DNA from: Streptomyces sp. NBC_01142
GTDB lineage: Bacteria; Actinomycetota; Actinomycetes; Streptomycetales; Streptomycetaceae
Assembly: GCF_026341125.1 (NCBI RefSeq)
Contig: NZ_JAPEOR010000001.1
Span: 3,472,001 to 3,536,000, forward strand
DNA: 64,000 bases
Reading direction: 5' to 3'
Part shown: positions 36,601 through 44,921 of the stretch, one piece after another
How positions within the stretch are numbered: the stretch's first letter is position 1
Layout: every line of letters starts with the position of its first letter
The notes under the pieces: generated by a model
Databases searched by the model: none
Told to the model about the DNA's origin: nothing
Seen by the model: only the letters and a program-made list of their open reading frames with translations
Translations under genes and position numbers: made by a program

Positions 36601-37236
36601 ATGACCGAAACCGCGAACGTTGCCGAGACGGTGACTGCCATCACCGCCGCAACCGCAACCGCAACCGCAACCGCCCCCGGCGCCGACCCCCGGCCAGGCC
36701 TCGCGAAGGCCGTCGCTCTGGCCGGCCGTACTCTCGCCGCCGTGAGTGCCGATCAGTTTGACGGACCGACGCCCTGCACCGAGTACACGGTCCGGCGGAT
36801 GTCCAACCATCTCGTCGCCATCCTGCGCAGGGTTGCTGTGATCGGGCGCGGCGGTGATCCCCTGAGCGTCCCGGCCATCGCCGACGGCGACTGGTCGAAG
36901 GCGTGGGACGCCGCCGCCCGCGAGGTCGAGGCCGTGTGGTCTGAGCCCACGATCCTGAGCCGGCCGCTGCGGCTGCCGTTCGGCACCCTGCCGGGTGCGG
37001 CCGCCGCCGTTGTCTACACCACTGAGTTCACCCTCCACACCTGGGACTTGGCCGCAGCTACCGGCCAGCGCCCCTCATGGGACCCCGCGGTGCTGGCGGT
37101 CTCCCTCGCGGCCATGCGGCGCGCCGTGCCTGCCGAACCACGCGGCGGCCAGGTGCCGTTCGCCGCTGTTGTGGACGTCGATGCGAATGCGCCGGACATC
37201 GACCGGCTCGTGGCGTGGTACGGCCGACAGCCGTAA
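36601..37236 (+). CDS. TIGR03086-family metal-binding protein (mycothiol maleylpyruvate isomerase-like/DinB fold)
   Basis: 211 residues. After an Ala-Thr repeat encoded by an (accgca) hexamer repeat (about 36648-36677), residues 45-211 match the TIGR03086 family: FDGPTPCTEYTVRRMSNHLV (first His ligand), then EFTLHTWDLAAATGQ (HxWDLA, typical). These DinB-like four-helix proteins bind a divalent metal and some use mycothiol as cofactor. The substrate is unknown. A WYL regulator remnant lies divergently upstream. Confidence 0.85.
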   Translation: MTETANVAETVTAITAATATATATAPGADPRPGLAKAVALAGRTLAAVSADQFDGPTPCTEYTVRRMSNHLVAILRRVAVIGRGGDPLSVPAIADGDWSKAWDAAAREVEAVWSEPTILSRPLRLPFGTLPGAAAAVVYTTEFTLHTWDLAAATGQRPSWDPAVLAVSLAAMRRAVPAEPRGGQVPFAAVVDVDANAPDIDRLVAWYGRQP

Positions 37237-37483
37237 GCCGGAAGACGCGGTGATGGCGCCGACGCGTCGGCGGGGCCGGTGCATGTGGTGCCAGAGCGCG
37301 TAGCCGTGCAGGACCGACCGGGCGCTCGGCGAGATCGGTGCTGTCCTGGTCACTGCTCCTCTGCCGGGCATGGCGGTGCCCAGTTCGACGCCGAGTAGCT
37401 GCTGGGGCAACTGGCCGGATCACCGACTACCGTCGAAAGGGGCTTGAAACCTCAAACCATCTGACTGTTCAGGGGTTGCGATC

Positions 37484-38026
<543 letters not shown>

Positions 38027-38157
38027 TCCGCGCCTCATCCGTGGCCGGCAGTGGGCAGACCTGACCACAGTCACTGGTTACGGACGGACAGCAACCGGAC
38101 ACCCCGTGGGGCGTGGGTCACCGAGCGCGCGGGTGGCGTGCAGGGCGCCGGTCCCTG

Positions 38158-38232
38158 TACACCCCGTATGGGTGGGAGCTGCAGTTCGCCACCCATCACC
38201 TCGGCCACTTCGCCCTGCACCAAGCGCGCTGA
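38158..38232 (+). pseudogene. short-chain dehydrogenase (SDR) fragment
   Basis: The frame reads TPYGWELQFATHHLGHFALH and stops at 38230. It is the highly conserved middle of SDR enzymes of the retinol-dehydrogenase-like group (TxDGxExQFATNHLGHFALT). Everything else of the gene is absent. Confidence 0.7.
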
Positions 38233-38237
38233 CGCGT

Positions 38238-38263
38238 GGAGCCCGGACACGTATCCGGGCTCC
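38238..38263. terminator. 10-bp perfect hairpin
   Basis: ggagcccgga (38238-38247) and its reverse complement (38254-38263) with a 6-base loop. It lies just beyond the stop codon of the minus-strand epoxide-hydrolase-like gene (38272) and probably terminates its transcript. Confidence 0.8.
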
Positions 38264-38271
38264 CAGGAGCT

Positions 38272-39252
38272 TCAGGCAGGCAGGGAGGCGAGCCAGTCGG
38301 TCAGGAGCCGGTTGATCTCGGCGGGACGTTCTTGCTGGATCCAGTGGCCGCAGCCGTCGAGTACGTGGGGGGAGACCAGGCCGGGCAGCGTGGTGGGGTA
38401 TGCCTTGATCGCGTCGGCCATCCAGCTGGTGGAGGCGTCCAGGCTGCCGCCGATGAACAGGGACGGCTGGGTGATGGGGGCGCCGTCGAAGTCGGCGAGG
38501 TCCTCCCAGTCCCGGTCCATGTTCCGGTAGCGGTTGAGCGGGCCGCTCATGCCGGTCCGCTCGAACTCCCCGGCATAGACATCGAGGTCGTGCTCGCTCA
38601 GCCAGGCGGGCAACAGGCCTGCGGGGAACCGGGCGCGCAGCGTCCCGCCTCGGCCGACGAAGTGGGGGTCGGGTGCGCCGGGTGCGGGCATGGTGTCGGC
38701 GGACAGGGCGGCATAGAAGCCCGCGAGCCAGCCGCGCACGTCGGGCTCGATCTCGGCCTCGGCGCGATCGGGCTCCTGGAAGTAGGAAACGTAGAACTCT
38801 TCGTCTCCGCCCATCTGCGCGAAGACCTCGCTGGGCCGCGGTCCGCCGCGCGGGGTGTAGGGAACGCTGAGCAGCCCCACCGCGCGAAAGACGTCCGGCC
38901 TGACCAGGGCGGAGTTGGCGGCGATGGCCGACCCCCAGTCATGGCCGACGATGACCGCGGACTGTTCGCCCAGGGCATGCACCACCGCCGCGTTGTCCTC
39001 CACCAGCTCGAGCATCCGGTACGAGTCCGTGTCGCCGGGCTTGGAGGAGCGGCCGTAGCCGCGGACATCGATGGCGACTGCGTGGTACCCGGCGGCGGCC
39101 AAGACTGGCAGCTGATGGCGCCACGAGTACCAGGACTCCGGGAAGCCGTGCACGAGCAGCACCAGGGGCCCGGTGCCCTGCTCCACCAGATGGATCCGGC
39201 CTGCGGGCGAGGAGACCAGCCGGTGAGTGACGTCCGTGGCCTGCTGCGACAT
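38272..39252 (-). CDS. epoxide-hydrolase-like alpha/beta hydrolase
   Basis: 326 residues from ATG 39252. The oxyanion segment LVHGFPESWYSWRHQLPVLA and the nucleophile elbow VGHDWGSAIA (Asp 105) are those of epoxide hydrolases; the catalytic His is in DGCGHWIQQERP. The lid domain includes the conserved Tyr region. It probably opens an epoxide, or it may act as a haloalkane-dehalogenase-like enzyme. A 28-bp perfect palindrome lies 33 bp upstream of the start, suggesting tight transcriptional control by a dimeric repressor encoded elsewhere. Confidence 0.88.
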   Translation of the reverse strand: MSQQATDVTHRLVSSPAGRIHLVEQGTGPLVLLVHGFPESWYSWRHQLPVLAAAGYHAVAIDVRGYGRSSKPGDTDSYRMLELVEDNAAVVHALGEQSAVIVGHDWGSAIAANSALVRPDVFRAVGLLSVPYTPRGGPRPSEVFAQMGGDEEFYVSYFQEPDRAEAEIEPDVRGWLAGFYAALSADTMPAPGAPDPHFVGRGGTLRARFPAGLLPAWLSEHDLDVYAGEFERTGMSGPLNRYRNMDRDWEDLADFDGAPITQPSLFIGGSLDASTSWMADAIKAYPTTLPGLVSPHVLDGCGHWIQQERPAEINRLLTDWLASLPA

Positions 39253-39284
39253 GAATCCTCCGTAAGGGCTCTTGATCTGCAATG

Positions 39285-39312
39285 CCGCATGATCGGTGCA
39301 CCGATCATGCGG
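39285..39312. promoter_or_regulatory. 28-bp perfect palindrome upstream of the epoxide hydrolase gene
   Basis: The half-site CCGCATGATCGGTG is followed at once by its exact reverse complement. The position (33-60 bp upstream of ATG 39252) and length fit an operator for a TetR- or MarR-type repressor. No regulator gene is adjacent. A transcript hairpin is an alternative reading. Confidence 0.75.
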
Positions 39313-39544
39313 GGAACGGAGCGGTTGTTCCGAGTCTTATTGCCGTTTCAGCAAAATGGCACCGGGGGTCACAGCTCACGCCCTCCGACGTTCCTCACCT
39401 GCCCCGGAGCGCGGCCGGACGAGCGCCTCCCGTTCTCCCGGTGTGAGCGGAAGAGCGGCCGGTGCCGGGCAGCCGGCTGTCGTGCCTCTCGCTGCACGGC
39501 GGCCATGATGATCACGCCTCATGGTCAACAGCGAAGGAGCCAAG

Positions 39545-40174
39545 ATGCCCGGAGTCGGTGGCAAGGTGCCCGAGTCGGCCGAGTCCGGCGCCGGCTCTGC
39601 CATATCTCAGAGCGGCCGGATCATCTTCTTGAACGGGACATCCAGCTCCGGGAAGTCGAGTATCGCGAAGGAACTTCTTCAGGTTCTCGACGAGCCGTAC
39701 TTCCACATGCCCGTGGACGCCTTCCACGCCATGCGGTCTCAGCGTGAGGCCGCCCCTGACGAGCTGCGCGATGTTCTTCGGCGGACCTGGATGGGCTTTC
39801 ACCGCGCGGTCGCCGGTATGGCTGCGGCCGGGAACAACGTGGTGGTGGATCACGTGCTGAGCGAGCAGTGGCGTCTGCTGGACTGCCTCGGGCTGTTCGC
39901 TGCCAGGGATGTTGTTCTGGTCGGCGTGCGCTGTTCGCTCCTGGAAGTGGAACGCCGCGAGCGGGAGCGTGGCGATCGCCCGGTAGGCCTGGCGGCTCGT
40001 CAGTTGGAACAGGTTCACGCCCACGGGCTGTACGACATCGAGTGCGATACGACCACGGCCGACGCCGTGGACTGTGCTCAGCAGATCAGGGACTGTCTGC
40101 CACGGCGACCAACTCCGACCGCGTTCGAACAGCTCAGGGCCGAGCTGCGACCCGATCTGTCGGCCGCCGGTTGA
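39545..40174 (+). CDS. chloramphenicol phosphotransferase-like (CPT) P-loop kinase
   Basis: 209 residues. After a 22-residue leader, GRIIFLNGTSSSGKSSIAKEL gives a Walker A motif at 31-39, followed by EPYFHMPVDAFHAM and a DHV segment (VVVDHVLSEQWR). This is the layout of the CPT family, whose founding member phosphorylates chloramphenicol in the producer S. venezuelae; most homologues have other, unknown substrates. AAGGAGCCAAG precedes ATG 39545, which I prefer over the ATG at 39521. Confidence 0.85.
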   Translation: MPGVGGKVPESAESGAGSAISQSGRIIFLNGTSSSGKSSIAKELLQVLDEPYFHMPVDAFHAMRSQREAAPDELRDVLRRTWMGFHRAVAGMAAAGNNVVVDHVLSEQWRLLDCLGLFAARDVVLVGVRCSLLEVERRERERGDRPVGLAARQLEQVHAHGLYDIECDTTTADAVDCAQQIRDCLPRRPTPTAFEQLRAELRPDLSAAG

Positions 40175-40436
40175 TGCGCTTGCCCCGCTGTCACGCCAGC
40201 ACGACGCGCTTGCTCAGCAGGGGGAAGCCTGTGCGGCCGAACATCTGGCGCTTGAGCATCTTGATCCGTGACGTGCCCTTCGACCAAGCCTGAGCTCCAG
40301 GCTCGGCAGGTCGTCTCCTCGGACCGTGCGGGAAGACGGTGGCCTGGGACCGGCCGGCCGGCCGACCGCGGCGAGAGGTGCGTTCGGGGCAGATGCGGGC
40401 GCGCGCAGGCCTCCGTGCTGCCCTGGTGGACACAAG

Positions 40437-40690
40437 GGGTGATCTCCTCCCAGAGAGTCCCAGCGTTGGTGCAGCCCTCGGCCAGGCGGTTGTTCAGACA
40501 GAGCTTGAGCCCATCGAGTTTGCCGGGGCGGTTTTGCCGTTGCCCCTGGAACAGATCCTCTGCGGTGGCCACGTCGCGTTTCGCTTCACCGTCCGGTGGG
40601 TCATGTCGAGCCGGCGGGCGACCGCATGTCGGCTGTGGCCGGCTTCCCTGAGCGCGTGGACTGCCCGCTTGAGCGTCTTGACCCGGCTCG
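40437..40690 (-). pseudogene. fragment of an ISL3-family transposase (HTH region), frameshifted
   Basis: The helix-turn-helix HALREAGHSRHAVARRLDMT lies in one frame and the following KLDGLKLCLNNRLAEGCTNA with GTLWEEI in another. Together they match the region of ISL3 transposases in which 'RxLLxEGxSxxxIARxLGLxRxTVRR' is followed by 'LxPYKPYLxxRWxEGCTNAxxLWxEI'. One frameshift and truncation on both sides make it a relic. Confidence 0.65.
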
Positions 40691-40834
40691 CATGGCTGAC
40701 TCGTCCCACCCGCACACCGAACCCCGGAACAGCATGAACTCTGGCCCGGCTGCCACGCGTATCCGGCAAGGACGACGGTTTCCGCCCAGGGGGGAGGGGT
40801 AGGCGAGTCACTGAGCTTCTACGGAAGGACCGAC

Positions 40835-41008
40835 ATGAGTGCCGGAGAGAAGGCCAAGGCCAAGGCCGAGCAAGTGGTCGGGAAGGCCGTGAGGAAGGCC
40901 GCCCACGCCGTCGGCAAGGAGACCACCGCCGCCAAGGGTGCCGCGCTGGAAGCCCGGGGCAAGGCCCGTGACACCAAGGAGAAGTCGAAGGACGTCTTCA
41001 GGCGCTGA
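40835..41008 (+). CDS. CsbD-like small stress protein, 57 aa
   Basis: A short Lys/Ala-rich protein, MSAGEKAKAKAEQVVGKAVR and then KAAHAVGKETTAAKGAALEA, ending VFRR. The GKxxxxAxKxxGKExxxAKG pattern is that of CsbD-family proteins, which are abundant under general stress in many bacteria. Its mechanism is unknown. GGAAGGACCGAC precedes the ATG, and a strong hairpin follows the stop. Confidence 0.8.
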   Translation: MSAGEKAKAKAEQVVGKAVRKAAHAVGKETTAAKGAALEARGKARDTKEKSKDVFRR

Positions 41009-41041
41009 CCACGTCAGACATGGGCGGGGCCTGGCGCACGT

Positions 41042-41075
41042 CGTGCAGGGCAGCACCGCCGCGCTGCCCTGCACG
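41042..41075. terminator. 13-bp perfect hairpin after the CsbD-like gene
   Basis: cgtgcagggcagc (41042-41054) pairs exactly with 41063-41075; the loop is accgccgc. It lies 34 bp after the CsbD stop and before the next gene in the same direction. Confidence 0.85.
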
Positions 41076-41148
41076 CTTGCCCACGTCGCCGACAAGCCCA
41101 TTGGGTCCACCGAGACATCGGTTGCATGATCCATCTTCCGGGAGCAAC

Positions 41149-41640
41149 GTGCGGCCGCCAAAGCGCGTCTTCCTGGGCGTGATCGAACTTCACGACCTCC
41201 CCAGCCCTGACGACGACGAAGAGACCGTGCTGCCTGGCCCGCTGTGGCGCCACGCCTTGTGGGTGGCGGGCATCACCATCCTTGGGGTGGGCCTGGGTTG
41301 GGCCAGCGCCTTGTTCCGTATCGGCCCCGAAGAATACGGACTGCCGTCCGCCGCTCCGGGTGCAGTCTGGCCGTATCTGGTCGCCTGGACCGCGATCGGC
41401 CTGGCAGTGGCAGCCGCACTACGGGCTGCCGCCGCCAGGGTGCCGGTCTACGCCCCGGGGCAGATCGCAGTCGTGCTCACGGCCCTGGGCACCCGGCTCT
41501 CCCTGGGCTGGCGGCCGGAGGCACCCGTGCTGGGTGCGTTGGCCGCGGCCGCACTGACGGCGGCGGCCATATGGTGCGCCCTTGCGCTGCGCTCCGACTC
41601 CCGTGACAACCGCGGCCGGGGCATTACACCTGGCGCATGA
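41149..41640 (+). CDS. small integral membrane protein
   Basis: 163 residues from GTG 41149 (VRPPKRVFLGVIELHDLPSP), preceded by GGAG. An acidic N-terminal segment is followed by about four hydrophobic helices: ALWVAGITILGVGLGWASAL, VWPYLVAWTAIGLAVAAALR, QIAVVLTALGTRLSLG and GALAAAALTAAAIWCALAL. No family is recognised. The length and pattern occur in several uncharacterised Streptomyces membrane proteins. Confidence 0.7.
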   Translation: MRPPKRVFLGVIELHDLPSPDDDEETVLPGPLWRHALWVAGITILGVGLGWASALFRIGPEEYGLPSAAPGAVWPYLVAWTAIGLAVAAALRAAAARVPVYAPGQIAVVLTALGTRLSLGWRPEAPVLGALAAAALTAAAIWCALALRSDSRDNRGRGITPGA

Positions 41641-41799
41641 GGGGGCGGAAGCCGACGACCCGGGGGATCAGGGCGAGGAGGTCGATTGACTCGGCTTCCA
41701 GCCCTACGAGCGGCTGAGCGAGCAGGCGTCGCAGCAGCTGCTGTGGCCGGTGGCCGGACCCGGGAGCGGGGTGGTGTGAGGCGGTGGGCCGCTTCGTGC

Positions 41800-42618
41800 T
41801 CAGCCGGTGAGGGCACGCAGGAGGGGGCGCAGGGCCTCGGCGAACGCGGCCGGGTGGGTGAGGTAGGGCACGTGCCGACCCGGGAGTTCGAGGAGTTCGG
41901 TGTGCATCTGAGTGGCGAGCCACTGCGATTCCTCGTACCCGTGGTGGTAGACCGCATTCGGGTCGCGGTTCTCGGCGCCCGCCGTGACGATGCGCGGAAC
42001 CTTCACACGGGAAAGCTCCTCAGGCGTGGGCAGGTACTCGATGAAGGCCCCAAGCTCCATGCTGAGGAACACCTCCGCGTTGGACAACATCCGTTCACGG
42101 ACCTGAGGTTCGACGGCGGCCAGACCTTCCTCGCCCCAGGACCAGCGGAGCAGAGCTTCCAGCGCACCCGCCAGCCCACCCGTCGTCAAGCCCTCCTCGA
42201 ACAAGGCACCCATCAGTTTGCCCACCTCATCGGCCTCGGAACTGACCGAGACGAACGGCGGCTCATGGAAGACAGCGGCGCGCACCACATCGGGGTGACG
42301 CAGCACGAGGTTGGTCAGGATGACTGCACCGCCGCTCGCACCGAACACCACGGCCGGGGCGAGACCGAGCCCGCGCAGCAGCCCCGCGGCGTCATCGGCC
42401 TGCTCATCGACGGACGTCGAGATCCAGCTCTCGGGACGCGGACTGCGTGAGTTGCCCCGCCGGTCGTAGGACACCATCGTGAACTCGTCCGCGAGTGCCT
42501 CGGCCGTGCCCGTCCACAGCGCGGAGTCGCCCGTGACTCCCGAAATGCACAGCACCGCAGGACCGCGGCCACGCTGCTCGTAGTAGACAGTGGCGTCGCC
42601 GATGTCGATGGTGCTCAT
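41800..42618 (-). CDS. alpha/beta hydrolase
   Basis: 272 residues from ATG 42618. The oxyanion-side strand VLCISGVTGDSALW, the YDRRGNSRSP loop and the nucleophile elbow VVFGASGGAVILTNL (Ser 95) define a serine alpha/beta hydrolase; GRHVPYLTHP near the end provides the catalytic His. It is similar to uncharacterised actinobacterial hydrolases and esterases. The substrate is unknown and it stands alone. Confidence 0.87.
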   Translation of the reverse strand: MSTIDIGDATVYYEQRGRGPAVLCISGVTGDSALWTGTAEALADEFTMVSYDRRGNSRSPRPESWISTSVDEQADDAAGLLRGLGLAPAVVFGASGGAVILTNLVLRHPDVVRAAVFHEPPFVSVSSEADEVGKLMGALFEEGLTTGGLAGALEALLRWSWGEEGLAAVEPQVRERMLSNAEVFLSMELGAFIEYLPTPEELSRVKVPRIVTAGAENRDPNAVYHHGYEESQWLATQMHTELLELPGRHVPYLTHPAAFAEALRPLLRALTG

Positions 42619-43125
42619 AACGGACGTCTCCCGGAGTTCGCCCCCGCCTTCAGGGCCATTCTGCCTTGCGGCGACATTGCCCGGCCGGAGGCGGGGGCTG
42701 AGAGAGGAAGCCGCTGAGCAGCAGCTCGGACTGTCTGCGCAGCCCGGGGCTGCCTCGCACCCTCGGCCGCGTTCCCCAGGCGCTTCCGACCCCGGGGCAG
42801 TGGGCGAGGATCGCCCACCCCCCCATCCGCTCCGACCGGAGCGTCGACGCTCATGTGAAGGCCGGCCTGACGACCTCCGTCCACCCGCCCGGATCACGGG
42901 TAACGAGGGGGGAAGCGCCGGAACCGGGGACCGGTGACCCCATTGCAGGGCCCGACGAAGAAGGCGATGGTGCTAGCCGTTCGGCGTACGTGCGGACTCG
43001 AAAAGCGGACAGCGGCGGCAAGCGGTGAGGAGCTGCCCGAAGCCGCGGCCGTCGGCGTCGTGCTTGTCCCCTTCAGATCGCATGACGTGCCCCAAGGTGA
43101 TGCTCCGCACCTGCGGTGCGGTGGT
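42619..43125. other. intergenic stretch
   Basis: About 500 bp upstream of the alpha/beta hydrolase gene. No gene is supported; several open frames run through it on both strands without family resemblance. Confidence 0.35.
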
Positions 43126-43480
43126 TCAGGGCCGGGGGGCGGTGCGAAGCCGGGCCAGGGTGCGGCGGCCGCGTTCGACGAGCTCCGGGTCGCCGTGCGT
43201 GATGCCGTTCTGGATCCCGAAGACGGCATCCAGAACGGAGTCGACGGCCAGGCGCTCCTCTTCCGCCGGGGTCAGCTCTCTGCCGTAGCCGTGGCGAGAG
43301 CAAGTACGGCACGCCGTCCGGGATCCCTGCCGCCTCGAGCCACGGTTCCGGATCGCGAGGAGCGCCCTGCAGGAACCGGGAAAGTTCATCCAGCAGCGGC
43401 AGCTCTCTGCTCGTGTAGTGCACTGACCACGCGTCCCTCGTGAGCACCGTCCGACCGTAGATGGTCAGTGACCACTCCAC
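43126..43480 (-). pseudogene. fragment with the N-terminus of a tyrosine-recombinase-like integrase, frameshifted
   Basis: From GTG 43480 the frame encodes ELPLLDELSRFLQGAPRDPE and then WLEAAGIPDGVPYLLSP. This is the typical opening of a large group of actinobacterial site-specific integrases. The sequence continues sensibly only in another frame, as RELTPAEEERLAVDSVLDAV and NGITHGDPELVERGRRTLAR, whose origin I do not recognise. The core-binding and catalytic domains are missing, so it is a relic or the product of a fusion by deletion. Confidence 0.5.
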
Positions 43481-43687
43481 GCGGCAGAGTTCCACAGGTG
43501 AGCGCTCTTCTCATGTTCTTACCCGTTGCCGACCGTTCAGGGACGGCCTATTGCCCGCCTGATCGACGAACGGACCGGTTCGGGACCGTCGGGCCGTTGT
43601 CAGTACCCTGCGTCACGATGAAGCTCATGAGCGACCAGCCCTTCCCCCGCGCCCGACAGATCTCCGGCTTGGACGTGCACCGGCGGC

Positions 43688-43846
43688 GTCGGCTGGCGTC
43701 CGCTCCTCGCCCAGCGCCATCACAAGATCGGGTCGTTGTCCGAGAGCGCCGCCCCCCTCATGCTGATGCCGCTATTCGGTATCACCGAGCAGACCGCTAT
43801 GCGTTACGGCCCAGTACTCCCGAAGCTACGGCGAAGTGGCAAGTAG
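43688..43846 (+). pseudogene. possible C-terminal integrase relic
   Basis: A plus-strand frame reads HHKIGSLSESAAPLMLMPLF then GITEQTAMRYGPVL and stops at 43844. The segment 'LFGIxxxTAMRY' resembles the C-terminal end of some actinobacterial integrase-like proteins. No start or catalytic residues are present. This is a weak assignment. Confidence 0.35.
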
Positions 43847-43936
43847 CCGAGAGTGATGCTCTGGTGCTGGTTCCCGTGGGTGGGTTTGGTGCCGGTAGCG
43901 TGCCACCGACTACGTGATGCGAAGAGCGGGGCTCCG

Positions 43937-44286
43937 GTGGCGAAGCGGTGGGTCCGGTACGTGATGCCGGTGATGGTCGAGGTCGACTGCGACGACGACA
44001 AGGTGACCGGGATGGTCACCCTGCCGGAGGAGGTCCGCGAGGTCCGCGACGACATGGGGCACTTCCTCATCTACGACGAGAAGTTCGTCCGGCGGGACAG
44101 CGACGGGCAGCCCCAGGTGCACGCGTTCTGTGTGTTGGGGGGGAACCACGCTGGGAGCACCCGCAGTTCCGCGTTGGCGGTCCGGTGAACTGGCTGGAGA
44201 CCTCGGCGTGGGAAGAAGGCCTCGACCTGACCGAGGCAGACGACCGGTACGCGGAGATCAACCCGTATGAGCTGCGTGAGCGGTAA
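43937..44286 (+). pseudogene. conserved hypothetical gene with a frameshift at a G7 run
   Basis: From GTG 43937 the frame encodes AKRWVRYVMPVMVEVDCDDD, TLPEEVREVRDDMGHFLIYD and QVHAFCVLG. After the run of seven G at 44137-44143 the coding continues one frame away with EPRWEHPQFRVGGPVNWLE and ends DDRYAEINPYELRER at 44286. Both halves together look like a small conserved actinobacterial protein. A one-base loss in the G run (or a sequencing error) explains the break. The function is unknown. Confidence 0.65.
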
Positions 44287-44558
44287 CTGGACGTGGTTTC
44301 GTACGCGAAGCCCGATGCGGGGCTCGGTCAGCGGCGGGTGACGCTGAAGCCCGCGTCGTGGAGGGCGTCGGTCCACACGTCGCGGTCGAACCACCTGCCG
44401 CCGTCGGGCAGCAGCGTGCGGGGTCATTTTTCCGATGTACCGCGCGATGCCCCGTGGTTCCTGGCGAACGCCATGACCCCACCTTTTCAACAGAGTTCGG
44501 GTCAAGGGCCGACAGCGACGCCATACTGATCACACATCAGATGTTGTGCGAGGGACGG

Positions 44559-44921
44559 ATGCCTGCCATGTGGGTGCTGGTTGAGTGCGACGACCCGGCC
44601 GAAGGACTTGCGGAGCTGTCCGACTGGTTCGGTCAGGAGCCCGAGTTCAGGGGTTTGGTCAGTGGGAACACCACGCCGAGGCCGGGCGAACTCGGGGCGA
44701 TGACCGATGCGCTGGTCGTCGCTGTGGGCAGTGGTGGGGTGTTGACCGTGCTGGCCGCGTCACTCAAAGCGTTCCTGGCTCTGCCACGCCGCTCCGATGT
44801 GCGGATCAAGGTCACCGGCAGGCCGGATGGACGCACGGTGGAACTCGACGCCAAGCGCGTGAGCGACGTCGAGACGCTGCTGCGAGAGGCTCTCGGGCAG
44901 GACGAACGAGCGAGCGAGTGA
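44559..44921 (+). CDS. EACC1 (effector-associated constant component 1) protein
   Basis: 120 residues from ATG 44559, which follows GAGGGACGG. The sequence DWFGQEPEFRG, TPRPGELGAMTDALVVAVGS, then GGVLTVLAASLKAFL and SDVRIKVT with a final LDAKRVSDVETLLREAL matches the EACC1 family. EACC1 was defined by comparative genomics as the constant partner of varied effectors (caspase, trypsin and others) in actinobacterial conflict systems. It has an N-terminal ferredoxin-like or alpha/beta part and a hydrophobic helix with the GSGG motif. It overlaps the caspase gene by 4 bp (GTGA), so the two are made together. The biochemical role is unknown. Confidence 0.88.
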   Translation: MPAMWVLVECDDPAEGLAELSDWFGQEPEFRGLVSGNTTPRPGELGAMTDALVVAVGSGGVLTVLAASLKAFLALPRRSDVRIKVTGRPDGRTVELDAKRVSDVETLLREALGQDERASE

